Position numbers and translations under genes: made by a program | Notes under the pieces: generated by a model | What the model was told of the DNA's origin: nothing | Database searches by the model: none | Seen by the model: the letters and a program-made list of their open reading frames with translations, nothing else | Assembly (NCBI GenBank): GCA_018266295.1 | Contig: JAFEAQ010000008.1 | Location: forward strand, 62,001-126,000 | From: Bdellovibrionales bacterium | Lineage (GTDB): Bacteria > Bdellovibrionota > Bdellovibrionia > Bdellovibrionales > Bdellovibrionaceae | DNA: 64,000 bases | Direction: 5' to 3' | Shown here: in pieces, positions 1-9,606 of the stretch | How the letters are laid out: the number at the start of each line of letters is the position of its first letter | How positions within the stretch are numbered: the stretch's first letter is position 1

Positions 1-854
1 TTGATTTCTTCAGATTCTTCGAGCTTCTGAATACGTCCTAACGCCAGGGATACGGCCTCAGCCACGCGATTGAGAAAGTCCACTTCATCACGTAAAAACG
101 GGCGGTCCGGAGCGCGCATAAAGAAAATACTGCCGATACGGTCGTGCTGACGGAAGAGTGGCACGCGCTGCTGAGTAAAATTCAACTTCGTTTCAACTTG
201 CTCCGAGAACAAATTATCTTGAGGCGCAAAGAAAATCCGAATCCAAGAAGTCTGAACGGTTGAAGCCATGGCCTCATTCAGAAATTTTTCGATTTCAACC
301 AGCGAGCCCGCTTTATGCACGGCCATCAGGGCATTCTTCAATCCCTCAATGCGCACATTTGTTTGATAAAGCTTACGGCGGGCTTCGGTCAGGAACTTCG
401 TACGCTTTTCAACACGCTCTTCAAGCTCGGCCTGCAGGCGAACCAGCTTTTCTTTTTGTTCGCGGATCAGCTTTTCGAGATTCTTATCTTGCTTCTGGCG
501 ATTGACCTCTTCAAGGGCGCTAAAGAAGTGCGCTTCGATGTCAGTTTCTTGATAAGAAGAAATCACACGGAAGAGTGGATAAAGCTCGTGAATATCGGCG
601 AGTTGCTCAGGCGCGAAGTCTTTGGGAACCACCGCAATCCACTGAGCCGCCGGGTTATGATCCAGAACTTGATGATAGAATTGGCCGAATTTCTTTTCGA
701 GGATCGACGTGATAGACAAAGCTACCACGTCGCAGAGCGCGTCCTTACTCCACAGGAGAGCCTGTGAAAGGTCGGGCAGGATTTGGGCGCCGAGGTCGAC
801 AAGTCGTTCTTCCCACGGCCCAATCAGCAAAAAACTGGTTTTCATTGCGCGCAT
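1..854 (-). CDS. GAF-domain signalling protein (N-terminal part, truncated by window edge)
   Basis: The frame is open from ATG 854 (or the in-frame ATG at 845) to the window edge, about 284 residues. Residues ~5-105 have the alternating strand/helix look of a receiver-like domain but no convincing phosphoacceptor Asp. Residues ~114-170 form a charged coiled coil (repeated K/E/R with heptad leucines). Residues ~172-275 look like a GAF domain ending in the usual long helix. This layout is common at the front of sensor histidine kinases and cyclases, and the catalytic part would lie before base 1. The output function is therefore unknown. Cytoplasmic, since no membrane segment is visible. Confidence 0.55.
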   Translation of the reverse strand, partial: MRAMKTSFLLIGPWEERLVDLGAQILPDLSQALLWSKDALCDVVALSITSILEKKFGQFYHQVLDHNPAAQWIAVVPKDFAPEQLADIHELYPLFRVISSYQETDIEAHFFSALEEVNRQKQDKNLEKLIREQKEKLVRLQAELEERVEKRTKFLTEARRKLYQTNVRIEGLKNALMAVHKAGSLVEIEKFLNEAMASTVQTSWIRIFFAPQDNLFSEQVETKLNFTQQRVPLFRQHDRIGSIFFMRAPDRPFLRDEVDFLNRVAEAVSLALGRIQKLEESEEI

Positions 855-931
855 GAATGGATTTTATGCCATTTCATACGCGCCGTCCAACAAAGACCCG
901 CGAGAAAAACCCGCTAGATGAACGTCTAGCG

Positions 932-1507
932 CTATCTGCAGAGCTGTGGCGCGATCGAGCGCAAATACGCACGGATGGCTTCCATCGGGACTTTTTCGCG
1001 ATCGAGATTTTTGAGTTCGCCACCGGCAACAATCAAGTCACGAGTCGAGTGGGCTGTCACGCGCTCATAGACAAGGCCCTTCGAAGCAAGAACGGCTTGG
1101 CAAGCACCTTCGCCCGTTTGCTTGTAACGGCAGCCTTGGATTTTCGCGATACCGAAAGTAAATTCTGTGATTGTGGTTTGGTTGTAGAAACCTGTAGAGC
1201 CACTGGTGTAAAGCTCGCCAAGGAAAACTTTTGGCAGCTCTTGGCCCTTCATCACTAAGAGATAGTTAAAATTCTCGCGTTCATTGATATATTCCGGAAC
1301 TTCCTCAAATGGAGTCGGATAATCATTGACGCCCGCTTCATTGGCGAAGAGAACCTTGACGCCTTGAGAGGCGAGTTCGCTGCGGATTGTTTCACGAAGT
1401 TCGTCTTTGAAGCGGGAACTCGCCAGAATAGAGCATTCTTGCGCGAGGGCCGAACTGCCAATCATTGCCACGCACGCACCGATAAAGAGCTTTTTAAAAA
1501 CAGTCAT
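932..1507 (-). CDS. exported hypothetical protein, 191 aa
   Basis: A clear Sec signal peptide (basic MTVFKK, hydrophobic core, SSALA-Q cleavage near residue 22) starts a mature protein of about 169 residues with cysteines near both ends (QECSI, GEGAC, QLCR), so disulfides in the periplasm are likely. I recognise no enzymatic motif. The first part of the mature protein alternates strands and helices (a segment reading VKVLFANEAG), and it could be a small binding domain. It lies in the same direction as the signalling gene downstream but is separated from it by about 80 bases. Function unknown. Confidence 0.7.
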   Translation of the reverse strand: MTVFKKLFIGACVAMIGSSALAQECSILASSRFKDELRETIRSELASQGVKVLFANEAGVNDYPTPFEEVPEYINERENFNYLLVMKGQELPKVFLGELYTSGSTGFYNQTTITEFTFGIAKIQGCRYKQTGEGACQAVLASKGLVYERVTAHSTRDLIVAGGELKNLDREKVPMEAIRAYLRSIAPQLCR

Positions 1508-1622
1508 GAAATCACCTCAAAAATGGGAATGAAAAGGCGACTTTACCGGCTCGGACCGCGGAGTTCCAGAGCTGGCTTGGGACTATGAAGAAGATACCAA
1601 GCTGTCAAAGCTTTGGACGGGG

Positions 1623-2306
1623 CTACAGGCCGCAGGCGCGCATAAATTCGCTATGCTTGTAGATGGTAAAATCCGGGTAATCTTCGCGCTGAGCGGGCTG
1701 CTCGCCGACGTGCTCGCCGTGGCAGAAATAGCAGGTTTTGGCTCCGCAGAGTTTGGCGTGACGGATCTCTTGTGACAGACGGTTGCCAATGCTGAGCAGT
1801 TCTTCAGGCTGAATATTTTCTGTTTTCAGAATATCGAGAAAGGCGCCCTTTTTTTCTTCTTTTTTGAAGTTATTCACAAGATAGATCTTCTTGAAGAAGC
1901 GCTCAATCCCGGCGGCTTGAATCTTGCGCTCTTGAGCGACAGGTTCGCCGGAGGTGACCAAAAACAACGTGTACTTTTGCGAAAGCTGGCGCAGATTTTC
2001 CTCGGCGCCCTCCATCAGGGGCAGGCGCTCGGGAACTTCCGGATTGTAGAAAGCCTTCAAAGCCGCTTGCAGAGCCACATTCGGGGTGGTGCTGCCGTAT
2101 TTATCAATAAACGCTTGGAAGATTTCCTGATGAGTGAGCTCGGCGGCTTTGCTCGCGCGCCAAGCTAAACAAGTATCGATATCGCCTTGGACGCCGTTAT
2201 TAATCATGGCTTCGCAGGCATGGCGTGCCGCTAAGGGGACGAGCAACTGGCTGGTGTCTACCAGAGTATCGTCCAAATCAAAAGCGATGCACTTGATCGA
2301 GGTCAT
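1623..2306 (-). CDS. HAD-superfamily hydrolase, 227 aa
   Basis: Residues 9-14 read FDLDDT, the HAD motif I with nucleophile D10 and general acid D12. Motif II is the VTSG segment near residue 117. A four-helix cap is inserted after motif I, as in subfamily I phosphatases. Motif IV is unusual: GNRLSQE replaces the common GDxxxxD, so the second magnesium ligand set differs. The length is normal for phosphoglycolate-phosphatase-like members. Substrate cannot be assigned. It lies 6 bases downstream of the M14 amidase gene, so the two may be cotranscribed. Confidence 0.8.
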   Translation of the reverse strand: MTSIKCIAFDLDDTLVDTSQLLVPLAARHACEAMINNGVQGDIDTCLAWRASKAAELTHQEIFQAFIDKYGSTTPNVALQAALKAFYNPEVPERLPLMEGAEENLRQLSQKYTLFLVTSGEPVAQERKIQAAGIERFFKKIYLVNNFKKEEKKGAFLDILKTENIQPEELLSIGNRLSQEIRHAKLCGAKTCYFCHGEHVGEQPAQREDYPDFTIYKHSEFMRACGL

Positions 2307-2312
2307 GGAGCC

Positions 2313-3026
2313 TTACACTGAAAAATCAGATGTCATGAGTTGAGTGAGGCCGGGTTCGAAATGAGGCCACACTTGATCCAAATGAATTCTCTCTTGTTCT
2401 TCGATACAGATCACGGGAATTTTTCGATCCAGCCAGCCATATTGACCAAGGCTGCCGGGAGTTGGATAGCCAATGTCCTCGCGGACTTCGTAGCCGGTTT
2501 TTCCGGCAATAATCGTTGAAGCTTCCTTACCGGGCGCTCCTGTATAAACAACGCAAGGCTCCCAGGAGTGGAAGTGAACAATCAGTTTTGGTTTTTCACT
2601 ATCGATCAGCTGTACGAGGGCCTGGACCTCGGGCTCGCTACCAGCTTTAGCGCCAGGGAAGTAACGCGGGCCTTTGGCGTTGGGACTCCAGTCCGACGAA
2701 GGAAAGTTGCGGTTGAGATCCACGCCGTTGTCGTTGGTGCGCACATTGCGGAGGAAACCATCGACATTAATGCAGGGAACAAGCAGCCAGGAGTGCAGAA
2801 TCTGCTCCGGTGAGGTCTCTTCTGTTTTCTGCAACCATTTCAGGAATTCCTGAGCAAGGCGCACGCCTTCGGGCTCATCACCGTGAACGCCGCCAATGAA
2901 GAGGATGGGAGCCGGATTTTTCGGTGTGGCTTTTCCATCACTGTTGTGTGTTTTTTTATACAATTCTATGGGAGTGCCGCGGGAGCTTCGAGCCCAAGAA
3001 GTTTGGTGAAAAATTTTTGCTTGCAT
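2313..3026 (-). CDS. mpaA: M14-family murein peptide amidase (MpaA-like), 237 aa
   Basis: Zinc carboxypeptidase fold. Residues 45-53 read GGVHGDEPE and supply the H48/E51 zinc pair. NRNFP (~105-109) is the substrate-carboxylate clamp. H151 or H153 in IVHFHSW is the third zinc ligand and the Glu pair at ~209-210 (CIEEQE) provides the catalytic base. MpaA enzymes split gamma-D-Glu-diaminopimelate bonds in murein peptides during wall recycling. That role fits the neighbouring glmU and glmS, and also prey-wall digestion. No signal peptide, so cytoplasmic. I use the ATG at 3026; the frame stays open further upstream but would run into the divergent glmU. Confidence 0.82.
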   Translation of the reverse strand: MQAKIFHQTSWARSSRGTPIELYKKTHNSDGKATPKNPAPILFIGGVHGDEPEGVRLAQEFLKWLQKTEETSPEQILHSWLLVPCINVDGFLRNVRTNDNGVDLNRNFPSSDWSPNAKGPRYFPGAKAGSEPEVQALVQLIDSEKPKLIVHFHSWEPCVVYTGAPGKEASTIIAGKTGYEVREDIGYPTPGSLGQYGWLDRKIPVICIEEQERIHLDQVWPHFEPGLTQLMTSDFSV

Positions 3027-3074
3027 ATGATAATTAAGCCTGATTTTTAGAAGCTTGAAAAGGACAGAAACTTC

Positions 3075-4511
3075 ATGGCAAAGAATGACAAAAAAGAAGC
3101 TATAGAACCCAACAAGTTGGCGATGATTATTTTGGCGGCGGGTAAAGGCACACGTATGAAGTCCCCACTTCCAAAGGTCCTTCATCCAGTGGCAGGTCGT
3201 CCCATGATCGAAAAGGTCATCCAGGCTTCTAAAAAGGCCGGTGCCACAGACCTGCGTGTGATCGTGGGCCATGGACAAAACCTCGTGCGTTCTGTGGTTG
3301 AACCCATGGGTGTGAACTGCTTCGTTCAAGAAAATCAGTTAGGCACGGCCGATGCAGTGAAATCTGCGAAGGTCGATGATATCGAAGGCGATGTTGTGAT
3401 CATGAATGGCGACCATCCTTTGATCGAGGCCGAAGACATCATGAAGTTTGTTAAAATGTTCCGCGATGAAGGCTGCGACCTCGCAGTGGTCACTTCTGTT
3501 GTCAAGAAACCGGGTGTGTTTGGCCGTATCATTCGCCACAAAGGGGATTTGAAAGCCATCGTTGAAGCCAAAGATGCTTCTGCCGATACTTTGAAAATCC
3601 GCGAGATCAACACAGGCATCTACATCGCAAAAGCAAAGATCTTGGCTGAGTATTTGCCACAAATTAAAAATCATAATTCAAAGCAAGAGTACTACATCAC
3701 GGATTTGATTTCTTTATGCATCGAAGACGATTGCAAAGTGATGGCGATCAAAGCGTCGCCAAAAGTGGCCGTGGGCGTGAACGATCAAATCGAATTGGCG
3801 CATGCAACGAAATTGCTGTTCAAGCGAAAAGCAAAGCGCTTGATGGAAGAAGGCGTTTTGATGATTGATCCAAATGCCACTTACATTGAAGAGTCTGTCA
3901 GCATTGGCGCGGGCTCTGTGATTTATCCAAACGTGGTCTTGCGTGGAGCGACTCGCATTGGTTCATTCACGGTGATTGAGCCGAATGTGTTCATGTCGGA
4001 CTCAGACGTCGGTGACAGTGTGCAAGTGCGTGCGGGCAGCTATCTTGAACAGGCTGTGGTTCATAGCCGTGCTTCTGTGGGGCCTTACGCGCGTCTTCGC
4101 CCAGAGACCACTATCGGCGAAGAAGCTCACGTGGGTAACTTCGTGGAAATGAAGAAAGTGAAGTTCGGTAAGAAGTCCAAAGCAGGACATTTAACTTACC
4201 TCGGTGATGCAGAAGTTGGCGAAGATGTGAACATCGGTTGTGGCACCATCACTTGCAACTACGCTGCGGATAAAAAGAAATACAAAACGAAAATCGGGAA
4301 CCGCGTCTTTGTTGGTAGTGACACTCAGTTTGTTGCTCCCATCGAAATTGGCGATGATGTGGTGATTGGTTCTGGCTCGACCATCACAAAGAGCGTGCCG
4401 GCGAAAGCTTTGGCCGTGGCTCGTGGTAAGCAGATCATTAAAGAAAATTACACTCCGAAGGCGCCGGGCGCTGAAGCTCCTCAACCAAATAAAGAACAAG
4501 AGCAGGGATAA
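3075..4511 (+). CDS. glmU: Bifunctional UDP-GlcNAc pyrophosphorylase / glucosamine-1-phosphate acetyltransferase
   Basis: Makes UDP-N-acetylglucosamine from glucosamine-1-phosphate, the entry to peptidoglycan and LPS synthesis. The N-terminal nucleotidyltransferase carries the loop LAAGKGTRMKSPLPK (~20-34). The C-terminal half (~265-450) is a left-handed beta-helix of hexapeptide repeats with the acetyltransferase signature KAGHLTYLGD containing the catalytic His. At 478 residues it is slightly longer than E. coli GlmU because of a charged N-terminal tail and a C-terminal tail. A good ribosome site (AAAGGACAG) lies before ATG 3075. glmS follows after 3 bases, so the two form an operon. Confidence 0.97.
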   Translation: MAKNDKKEAIEPNKLAMIILAAGKGTRMKSPLPKVLHPVAGRPMIEKVIQASKKAGATDLRVIVGHGQNLVRSVVEPMGVNCFVQENQLGTADAVKSAKVDDIEGDVVIMNGDHPLIEAEDIMKFVKMFRDEGCDLAVVTSVVKKPGVFGRIIRHKGDLKAIVEAKDASADTLKIREINTGIYIAKAKILAEYLPQIKNHNSKQEYYITDLISLCIEDDCKVMAIKASPKVAVGVNDQIELAHATKLLFKRKAKRLMEEGVLMIDPNATYIEESVSIGAGSVIYPNVVLRGATRIGSFTVIEPNVFMSDSDVGDSVQVRAGSYLEQAVVHSRASVGPYARLRPETTIGEEAHVGNFVEMKKVKFGKKSKAGHLTYLGDAEVGEDVNIGCGTITCNYAADKKKYKTKIGNRVFVGSDTQFVAPIEIGDDVVIGSGSTITKSVPAKALAVARGKQIIKENYTPKAPGAEAPQPNKEQEQG

Positions 4512-4514
4512 ACT

Positions 4515-6398
4515 ATGTGTGGAATCGTTGGTTACTTGGGTCCGCAAAACCCAAAAGATGTTATTATTTCCGGCCTTAAAAAATTAGAATATCGTGGTTA
4601 TGACTCTGCCGGTTTGGCAATCCTTGATGAAGGTAAAACCAAGCGCGTGCGTGCTTCTGGGAAATTGAAAGCCCTTGAAGACAAACTCGCGACTGAGAAG
4701 TTCGATGGTCACATCGGAATCGGCCACACTCGTTGGGCGACTCATGGCGCTCCGACCGAGCGTAATGCCCATCCACATCAAGTCGGTGGCATTAGCCTTG
4801 TTCACAACGGTATTATCGAAAACTACGTTGAGATCCGCGAAGAGCTTTTGGCAAGTGGTGCAAAGATCACTTCGGACACAGACTCCGAACTTGTCGCACA
4901 TTTGATTGCGCGGGAGATTGAGCAGACCAAAGATCTCTTTAAAGCCGTTCAAAGAATCCTTGGTAAAATCCGCGGTGCTTTCTCGATTGTGGCGCTGTGG
5001 GAAAAGAATCCAAACCAACTCGTGGCTTTCAAAGATGGACCGCCCCTCGTGGTCGGTCTTGGTGCGAAGGAAAACTTCGTGGCCAGCGACGTGCAGGCCC
5101 TCCTTCAGTACACTCGTAAGTTCATGTATCTTGATGATCGCGAAGTCGCTGTCATTGACGGCACAGACGTGAAAATCTTCTCGGCAAAGGGAGAGCCCAT
5201 TCAGAAAAAAGTTGTGGAGCTGAACTGGGATCCACAAATGGTTGAGAAGCAGGGTTTCTCTCACTTCATGCTAAAAGAGATCTATGAGCAGCCGCGTGCG
5301 GTGGCTGCTGCGATGGAGCCGCATCTGAATCCTGAAAACTTCACGATCAAATTGAAAAACGTCGGCTTCGGCGCGGCAGTGAACAAGCTCGACGAACTTG
5401 ATAGCCAGCAAGACTGGGCAAAAACGCAGGATGTACTAAAAGGCATTGAGCGTATTTTCATTATCGCCTGCGGGACTAGCAGCTACGCCGGCAACGTGGG
5501 TAAATACTTGATCGAAAACATCGCGCAAGTGCCGGTTGAAATCGATATCGCGAGTGAGTTCCGTTATCGCAATCCGGTCATTCCACCAAAGTCTTTGGTG
5601 ATGACGATTTCTCAAAGTGGCGAAACGGCCGACACATTGGCGGCGATTCGTCTTGCTAAAGAAAAGGGTGCGACCACATTGAGTATCTGCAACGTGCGCA
5701 GTTCGACAATCGATCGCGAAGCTCATGGCCACTTGTACATGAACTCCGGCCCTGAAATCGGCGTCGCCAGCACGAAGGCCTTTACGAGCACGCTCGCGGT
5801 TCTTAACTGCTTCGCAGTGGCTCTCGGTCGCGTGCGTGGCGCGATCAATGATAAACAAGAAAAAGAATTCGTTCAGGCTTTGTTGGGCGCTCCAAGCCAG
5901 ATGGAAGTCGTTCTTTCTTACGACAAGTACTTCGATGAAGCTGCTCATAAACTCCGCGCGTTCCGTGGTTTCTTATACCTCGGTCGTGGCGTGAGCTTCC
6001 CGATTGCGATGGAAGGGGCTTTGAAACTTAAAGAGCTCGCTTACATGCACGCCGAAGGTTATGCCGCCGGCGAAATGAAGCACGGTCCTTTGGCTTTGAT
6101 CGATGAAGACATGGCGATTGTGATGCTCGCACCAAGCGATGAGCTTTATGAGAAATCTATCAGTAATTTGGAAGAAGCCCGCGCTCGTGGCGGTAAAATT
6201 ATTGCGATCGGAACCGGGGATAATGAGAAGCTGAAGGCGATCAGTCAGTATTACCTGTCTTTGCCGAAGGCTCACTGGACGATCAATCCGCTCTTGGAAG
6301 CAATTCCTTTGCAATTGATGGCGTTTCACCTGGCAAACAGCTTAGGTTACGACGTCGACCAACCTCGCAATCTCGCGAAGTCGGTCACCGTCGAATAA
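4515..6398 (+). CDS. glmS: Glutamine--fructose-6-phosphate aminotransferase (isomerizing)
   Basis: First committed step of amino-sugar synthesis. The protein begins MCGIVGYLG, so removal of Met exposes the catalytic Cys of the Ntn glutaminase domain (~1-240, with HTRWATHG). Two SIS sugar-isomerase domains follow and the classic end DQPRNLAKSVTVE is intact. At 627 residues it is longer than the usual ~609, with an extra charged stretch before the first SIS domain (around LDELDSQQDWAK). Coupled to glmU: the GlmS ribosome site AGGGA lies inside the glmU end. No glmS ribozyme-like leader is possible here, since only 3 bases separate the genes. Confidence 0.97.
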   Translation: MCGIVGYLGPQNPKDVIISGLKKLEYRGYDSAGLAILDEGKTKRVRASGKLKALEDKLATEKFDGHIGIGHTRWATHGAPTERNAHPHQVGGISLVHNGIIENYVEIREELLASGAKITSDTDSELVAHLIAREIEQTKDLFKAVQRILGKIRGAFSIVALWEKNPNQLVAFKDGPPLVVGLGAKENFVASDVQALLQYTRKFMYLDDREVAVIDGTDVKIFSAKGEPIQKKVVELNWDPQMVEKQGFSHFMLKEIYEQPRAVAAAMEPHLNPENFTIKLKNVGFGAAVNKLDELDSQQDWAKTQDVLKGIERIFIIACGTSSYAGNVGKYLIENIAQVPVEIDIASEFRYRNPVIPPKSLVMTISQSGETADTLAAIRLAKEKGATTLSICNVRSSTIDREAHGHLYMNSGPEIGVASTKAFTSTLAVLNCFAVALGRVRGAINDKQEKEFVQALLGAPSQMEVVLSYDKYFDEAAHKLRAFRGFLYLGRGVSFPIAMEGALKLKELAYMHAEGYAAGEMKHGPLALIDEDMAIVMLAPSDELYEKSISNLEEARARGGKIIAIGTGDNEKLKAISQYYLSLPKAHWTINPLLEAIPLQLMAFHLANSLGYDVDQPRNLAKSVTVE

Positions 6399-6414
6399 GG
6401 TGTAAGGCAGAGGA

Positions 6415-7278
6415 TTACTTTTTAAGGCTGTAAGTTGCAGAGAAGGTCTTTTTCATCACAGATCCTGTTTTCTCGTCTTTGATAGACTTTTGAATACGGA
6501 TCGTGATGTCAGAAGAATCTGAGTGCTTAAGAAGCAAAACTTTTCGGCCCTCAGCTTCTTTCTCAACGAGATTCGTCAAGTTACCTTCTTTGGCTTTCAA
6601 CACTGTCAAAGCCGTGCTTTGGTTTTTATTTTTCAGCTCCACTTTATCGAAACGAAGAACTTTGATCGCACCGTCAACTGTGCTGATTTCATAAGGAACA
6701 ACCAATTCACCAATCATTGTTTGTGACGAATCGTCTGCCAAATTGATGGTGTGGCAGTTCACCATGACAGCTTGGCCTTGAGCCGTGTCTTTAAAGTCTT
6801 TAGGCAAATCAAACGAAGAACCTGCCAAAACCATTTGATTTAAAATCTTAGAATCTTTGTCTGTACGCTCAGCAAAGAGGTCTGTGGATTTAAGAACGTA
6901 AGAGCCTTTTTCTTTCGTGATGATATCTTTAAGTTGAATTTCTTCTTCTTTATCATCTTTATTTACTTCCATAGCGAGCTTGTTTTCGCAAGAGTCCGCG
7001 TAGGTTTGCTCAAGATCACCTTTATAAGCATTTGCAACTGCTGATGACTTATCTTTTTCTTCAGTCTTTTTAGTGCCATCGGGATTTGTTGTCACGGATG
7101 TATCAGCGGTATCTTTTCCAGTCGGAGAAGGGGTCGGTGTTGGCTGTCCGGCTTTTTGTTGGGCTGCTTTTGCTTCGCCGGCTTTTTTCGCAAAGTTATT
7201 ATCGCGTTTTGCACATGCGACCATCGCGAGAACCAACAACGGGGCCATATAGTAGTAGCGCATTCTGAATGAGTTCAT
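6415..7278 (-). CDS. lipoprotein of unknown function, 287 aa
   Basis: Signal peptide with lipobox MVAC places the lipidated Cys at residue 22. A low-complexity Lys/Ala/Gln/Thr/Pro linker (~25-80) follows, as in lipoproteins that must reach away from the membrane. The globular part (~85-287) is rich in predicted strands and Lys/Asp, with two cysteines (SCENK and VNCHT) that could pair. No catalytic motif recognised. It converges with glmS across 16 bases. The ribosome site AAGGAGAAGAGGAT before ATG 7278 is strong. Envelope location inferred. Confidence 0.72.
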   Translation of the reverse strand: MNSFRMRYYYMAPLLVLAMVACAKRDNNFAKKAGEAKAAQQKAGQPTPTPSPTGKDTADTSVTTNPDGTKKTEEKDKSSAVANAYKGDLEQTYADSCENKLAMEVNKDDKEEEIQLKDIITKEKGSYVLKSTDLFAERTDKDSKILNQMVLAGSSFDLPKDFKDTAQGQAVMVNCHTINLADDSSQTMIGELVVPYEISTVDGAIKVLRFDKVELKNKNQSTALTVLKAKEGNLTNLVEKEAEGRKVLLLKHSDSSDITIRIQKSIKDEKTGSVMKKTFSATYSLKK

Positions 7279-7472
7279 ATCCTCTTCTCCTTTTTGGGGC
7301 CTTTTCCGCTTTTCAACCGTCGACGAGTTCGACAGAGAGTCGCTGGTGATCGGATCCCAAGTCCACCTTATAGAACTTGGAATCTCAGGCCATATATAAG
7401 AAGAGGTTATTTCAAGGGATGTGCCGGAAAGATGTCTCAGAATGAGACAAGAACGAAGGCTGAATTCAGAGC

Positions 7473-8834
7473 TTAAATCTGGGTTGCAACCATCAGATTA
7501 TAGAAGCCGGTGACGCGCTCAACGAACTCCACCGTTTCAGTGCCACGCGCACAACCATATTCGAGTTCGCTTTCATAAGAGCGATCTTCTAATAAAGGAA
7601 GAACTTCGCGCAGGTGACGCCAAGAGTTCGGATTCATGCCTTTGCGCTCAGCTAACTTCTGAGCGTCACGCAAGTGAGCATAACCGATATTGTAAGCGGC
7701 GAGTGCCAAATACAAACGATCTTTAAAGTTCATGTAGTTCGGCGTCTTATTAAGCAAGTAGCGCAAGTACTTCGCTCCTCCATGAATGCTCTGAAGCGGA
7801 TCCGTGCGATCTTCAACGCCCAAGTGATCTGCCGTGTCCTGAGTCAACTGCATGAGGCCTTTAACGCCGGTGTAGCTGACAGCTTCGTTATTCCACTGAG
7901 ATTCCTGATAAGCCACGGCGGCAATGAGTTGCCATGGTAGCTTGTGCTCGCGAGCAGCATTGCGGAATTCAGTTTCGAAATCCGGCAAAGTGCGACGGCT
8001 GCGCTTCATAAAGTGAAGGACATCATGACGATCCAGCTCAGACAGATACAGCTTATAGCGATCGTGCACGCGCATGATTTCATCATCACGGCTCGCTTTT
8101 TGGAACCAAGCCTGCAGCAGGCGATTCAGATCTTCTTGGCCCGGACGAATCAACCAGCTGAGCGAGTACTCGTCTGTGAGAGATGTCACCTTTTCAATAT
8201 TGCGGTAGTAGCGGGTGAAGAACTCACCTTCGAGATTTTCGGCAATCACGCAATCCAAGGCCTTCGCAGCCATGCGCTCAAATAAGACCTTTGGCGACGA
8301 AGAGGTCATCATTTCGATACGAGTCTCAGGAGCCAATTGGGTCAAACGGTCTGTCAGGCCGCCGATATTGTCTTTTGAAAGGATGCCGATGTTCTTGTTG
8401 CGGAGATCGGAGATGTTCGCAACCTGGGATTTCGTTTGGCAGAACAAACCGAGGAAAGTCTCTTCATAGCTCGGTCCGACCAGGAAGCCCGAGTTGTTAC
8501 TTGGTGTGGCCAGGCGGCCGGCCGCAATGTCACCCATGCCGTCGATGAGGGCTTTCTTCATTTCGATTTCGTTGGCAACCGTGATGAAGCGGATCTTCAA
8601 ACCGTAGTGGTGTGCGAAGTTTTCCAGCAGATCGTGGTCGATGCCAAACTTGTGGCCCGTCCGATCGGTGGAATATGTTAACGGGTTCTTAAGGGTCAGA
8701 ACCTTGATTTCAGATTGGCTATTTACCTGATTCAAGCTCGCTGTTTCATCCCAATAAATGGCATCGCAGCCATTCATTGCCAATGTCGCGAAACCGAGAA
8801 TACTGGCAAATATCAAATGCTTGAACTTCATCAT
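7473..8834 (-). CDS. mltF: Membrane-bound lytic murein transglycosylase F
   Basis: Lipoprotein (lipobox AMNGC, Cys 23) with the two-part MltF layout. Residues ~42-265 form a solute-binding-protein-like (SBP_bac_3) regulatory domain. Residues ~290-450 form an SLT domain with catalytic Glu311 in AYQESQWN and the GLMQLT segment. MltF cleaves the MurNAc-GlcNAc bond to give 1,6-anhydro ends, and the binding domain tunes activity in response to muropeptides. 453 residues is close to E. coli MltF (518). In a predator it may act on its own wall or on prey murein; sequence alone cannot say which. Confidence 0.92.
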   Translation of the reverse strand: MMKFKHLIFASILGFATLAMNGCDAIYWDETASLNQVNSQSEIKVLTLKNPLTYSTDRTGHKFGIDHDLLENFAHHYGLKIRFITVANEIEMKKALIDGMGDIAAGRLATPSNNSGFLVGPSYEETFLGLFCQTKSQVANISDLRNKNIGILSKDNIGGLTDRLTQLAPETRIEMMTSSSPKVLFERMAAKALDCVIAENLEGEFFTRYYRNIEKVTSLTDEYSLSWLIRPGQEDLNRLLQAWFQKASRDDEIMRVHDRYKLYLSELDRHDVLHFMKRSRRTLPDFETEFRNAAREHKLPWQLIAAVAYQESQWNNEAVSYTGVKGLMQLTQDTADHLGVEDRTDPLQSIHGGAKYLRYLLNKTPNYMNFKDRLYLALAAYNIGYAHLRDAQKLAERKGMNPNSWRHLREVLPLLEDRSYESELEYGCARGTETVEFVERVTGFYNLMVATQI

Positions 8835-9079
8835 GTAGGGTCGGTCTAGTCGCTAGGGGCCCTGGGCGCAAGCTTTAGAAGGTGAATTCTTGTGCATTTA
8901 TGGTCAAAAGCGGACAAATCCAGCGTTCTCGACCCCAATTCCTGAAAAAAATATAGAGGGAACAAGGAGTTAGAGTGCGGACGAAAGTGATCTTCTTTGT
9001 TTAGAATTACGCGCATGCTCTTTGTTTTGCCCTGCAGAATCCGGGGATTTATGGCGGCGCAAGGAAACGACGAAGTTGT

Positions 9080-9547
9080 CTAAGATTGCGCCCAGACAAG
9101 GATTCCGTGGCAGGCGTCTTCGCAATAATCGATCACTTTTTCGAAAATAGCGGCGTCGGAGTAGTACGGATCGGGAACTTCGCGAGCCGGATTCTTGGTT
9201 GCAAACTCCATCAAGAGCTTCACTTTATGGGAATACTTGCCCTGTGGATCGAGCTTCTTCACGTTGGCGAGGTTGGTTTGATCCAAACAAAGGATCAGAT
9301 CGAAGTGCTCAAAGTCGCGTTTCGGGTTGAATTGCTGGGCGAGGCTTTCAAATCGGTACCCGCGTTTTTTGCCGTGGGCTTGAGTGCGCGGGTCCGGCTC
9401 TTCACCGATATGGTAGCCGGCTGTTCCCGCACTCTCGCAGGAAAGCAGATGGTCTAACTTCGCGTCAGCAATGAGTTTGTTGAGAACCGCTTCGCCGGTC
9501 GGGGAGCGACAGATATTTCCGAGGCAGACAAAAAGAACTCGTTTCAT
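9080..9547 (-). CDS. Low-molecular-weight protein-tyrosine phosphatase
   Basis: P-loop CLGNICRS at residues 8-15 gives the C-X5-R-S signature with nucleophile Cys8. The general acid is Asp126 in VPDPYY. 155 residues is the family norm. Bacterial members dephosphorylate tyrosine kinases of capsule export or act as arsenate-reductase relatives; no kinase partner is visible nearby. A run of 94 bases separates its start from the divergent HTH-ATPase gene. Cytoplasmic. Confidence 0.92.
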   Translation of the reverse strand: MKRVLFVCLGNICRSPTGEAVLNKLIADAKLDHLLSCESAGTAGYHIGEEPDPRTQAHGKKRGYRFESLAQQFNPKRDFEHFDLILCLDQTNLANVKKLDPQGKYSHKVKLLMEFATKNPAREVPDPYYSDAAIFEKVIDYCEDACHGILVWAQS

Positions 9548-9606
9548 TCACTCATTTAAGAGCTTTTCTGGGTGACAATCAACACAGACATTGGCCGAGG
9601 TCTGAA

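Noticed and set aside
1255..1461. Open frames overlapping the small exported protein at 932-1507
   Set aside because: Composition is that of frame shadows; the 191-residue frame has a signal peptide and cleaner codon use.
3027..3329. Possible longer start of the M14 amidase, adding 101 residues
   Set aside because: It would overlap the divergent glmU by about 250 bases and has no ribosome site; the residues before 3026 look like antisense translation.
7357..7380. CCAAGT/ACTTGG inverted repeat upstream of the 287-residue lipoprotein
   Set aside because: Six-base arms with a 12-base loop are too weak to call an operator or a terminator.
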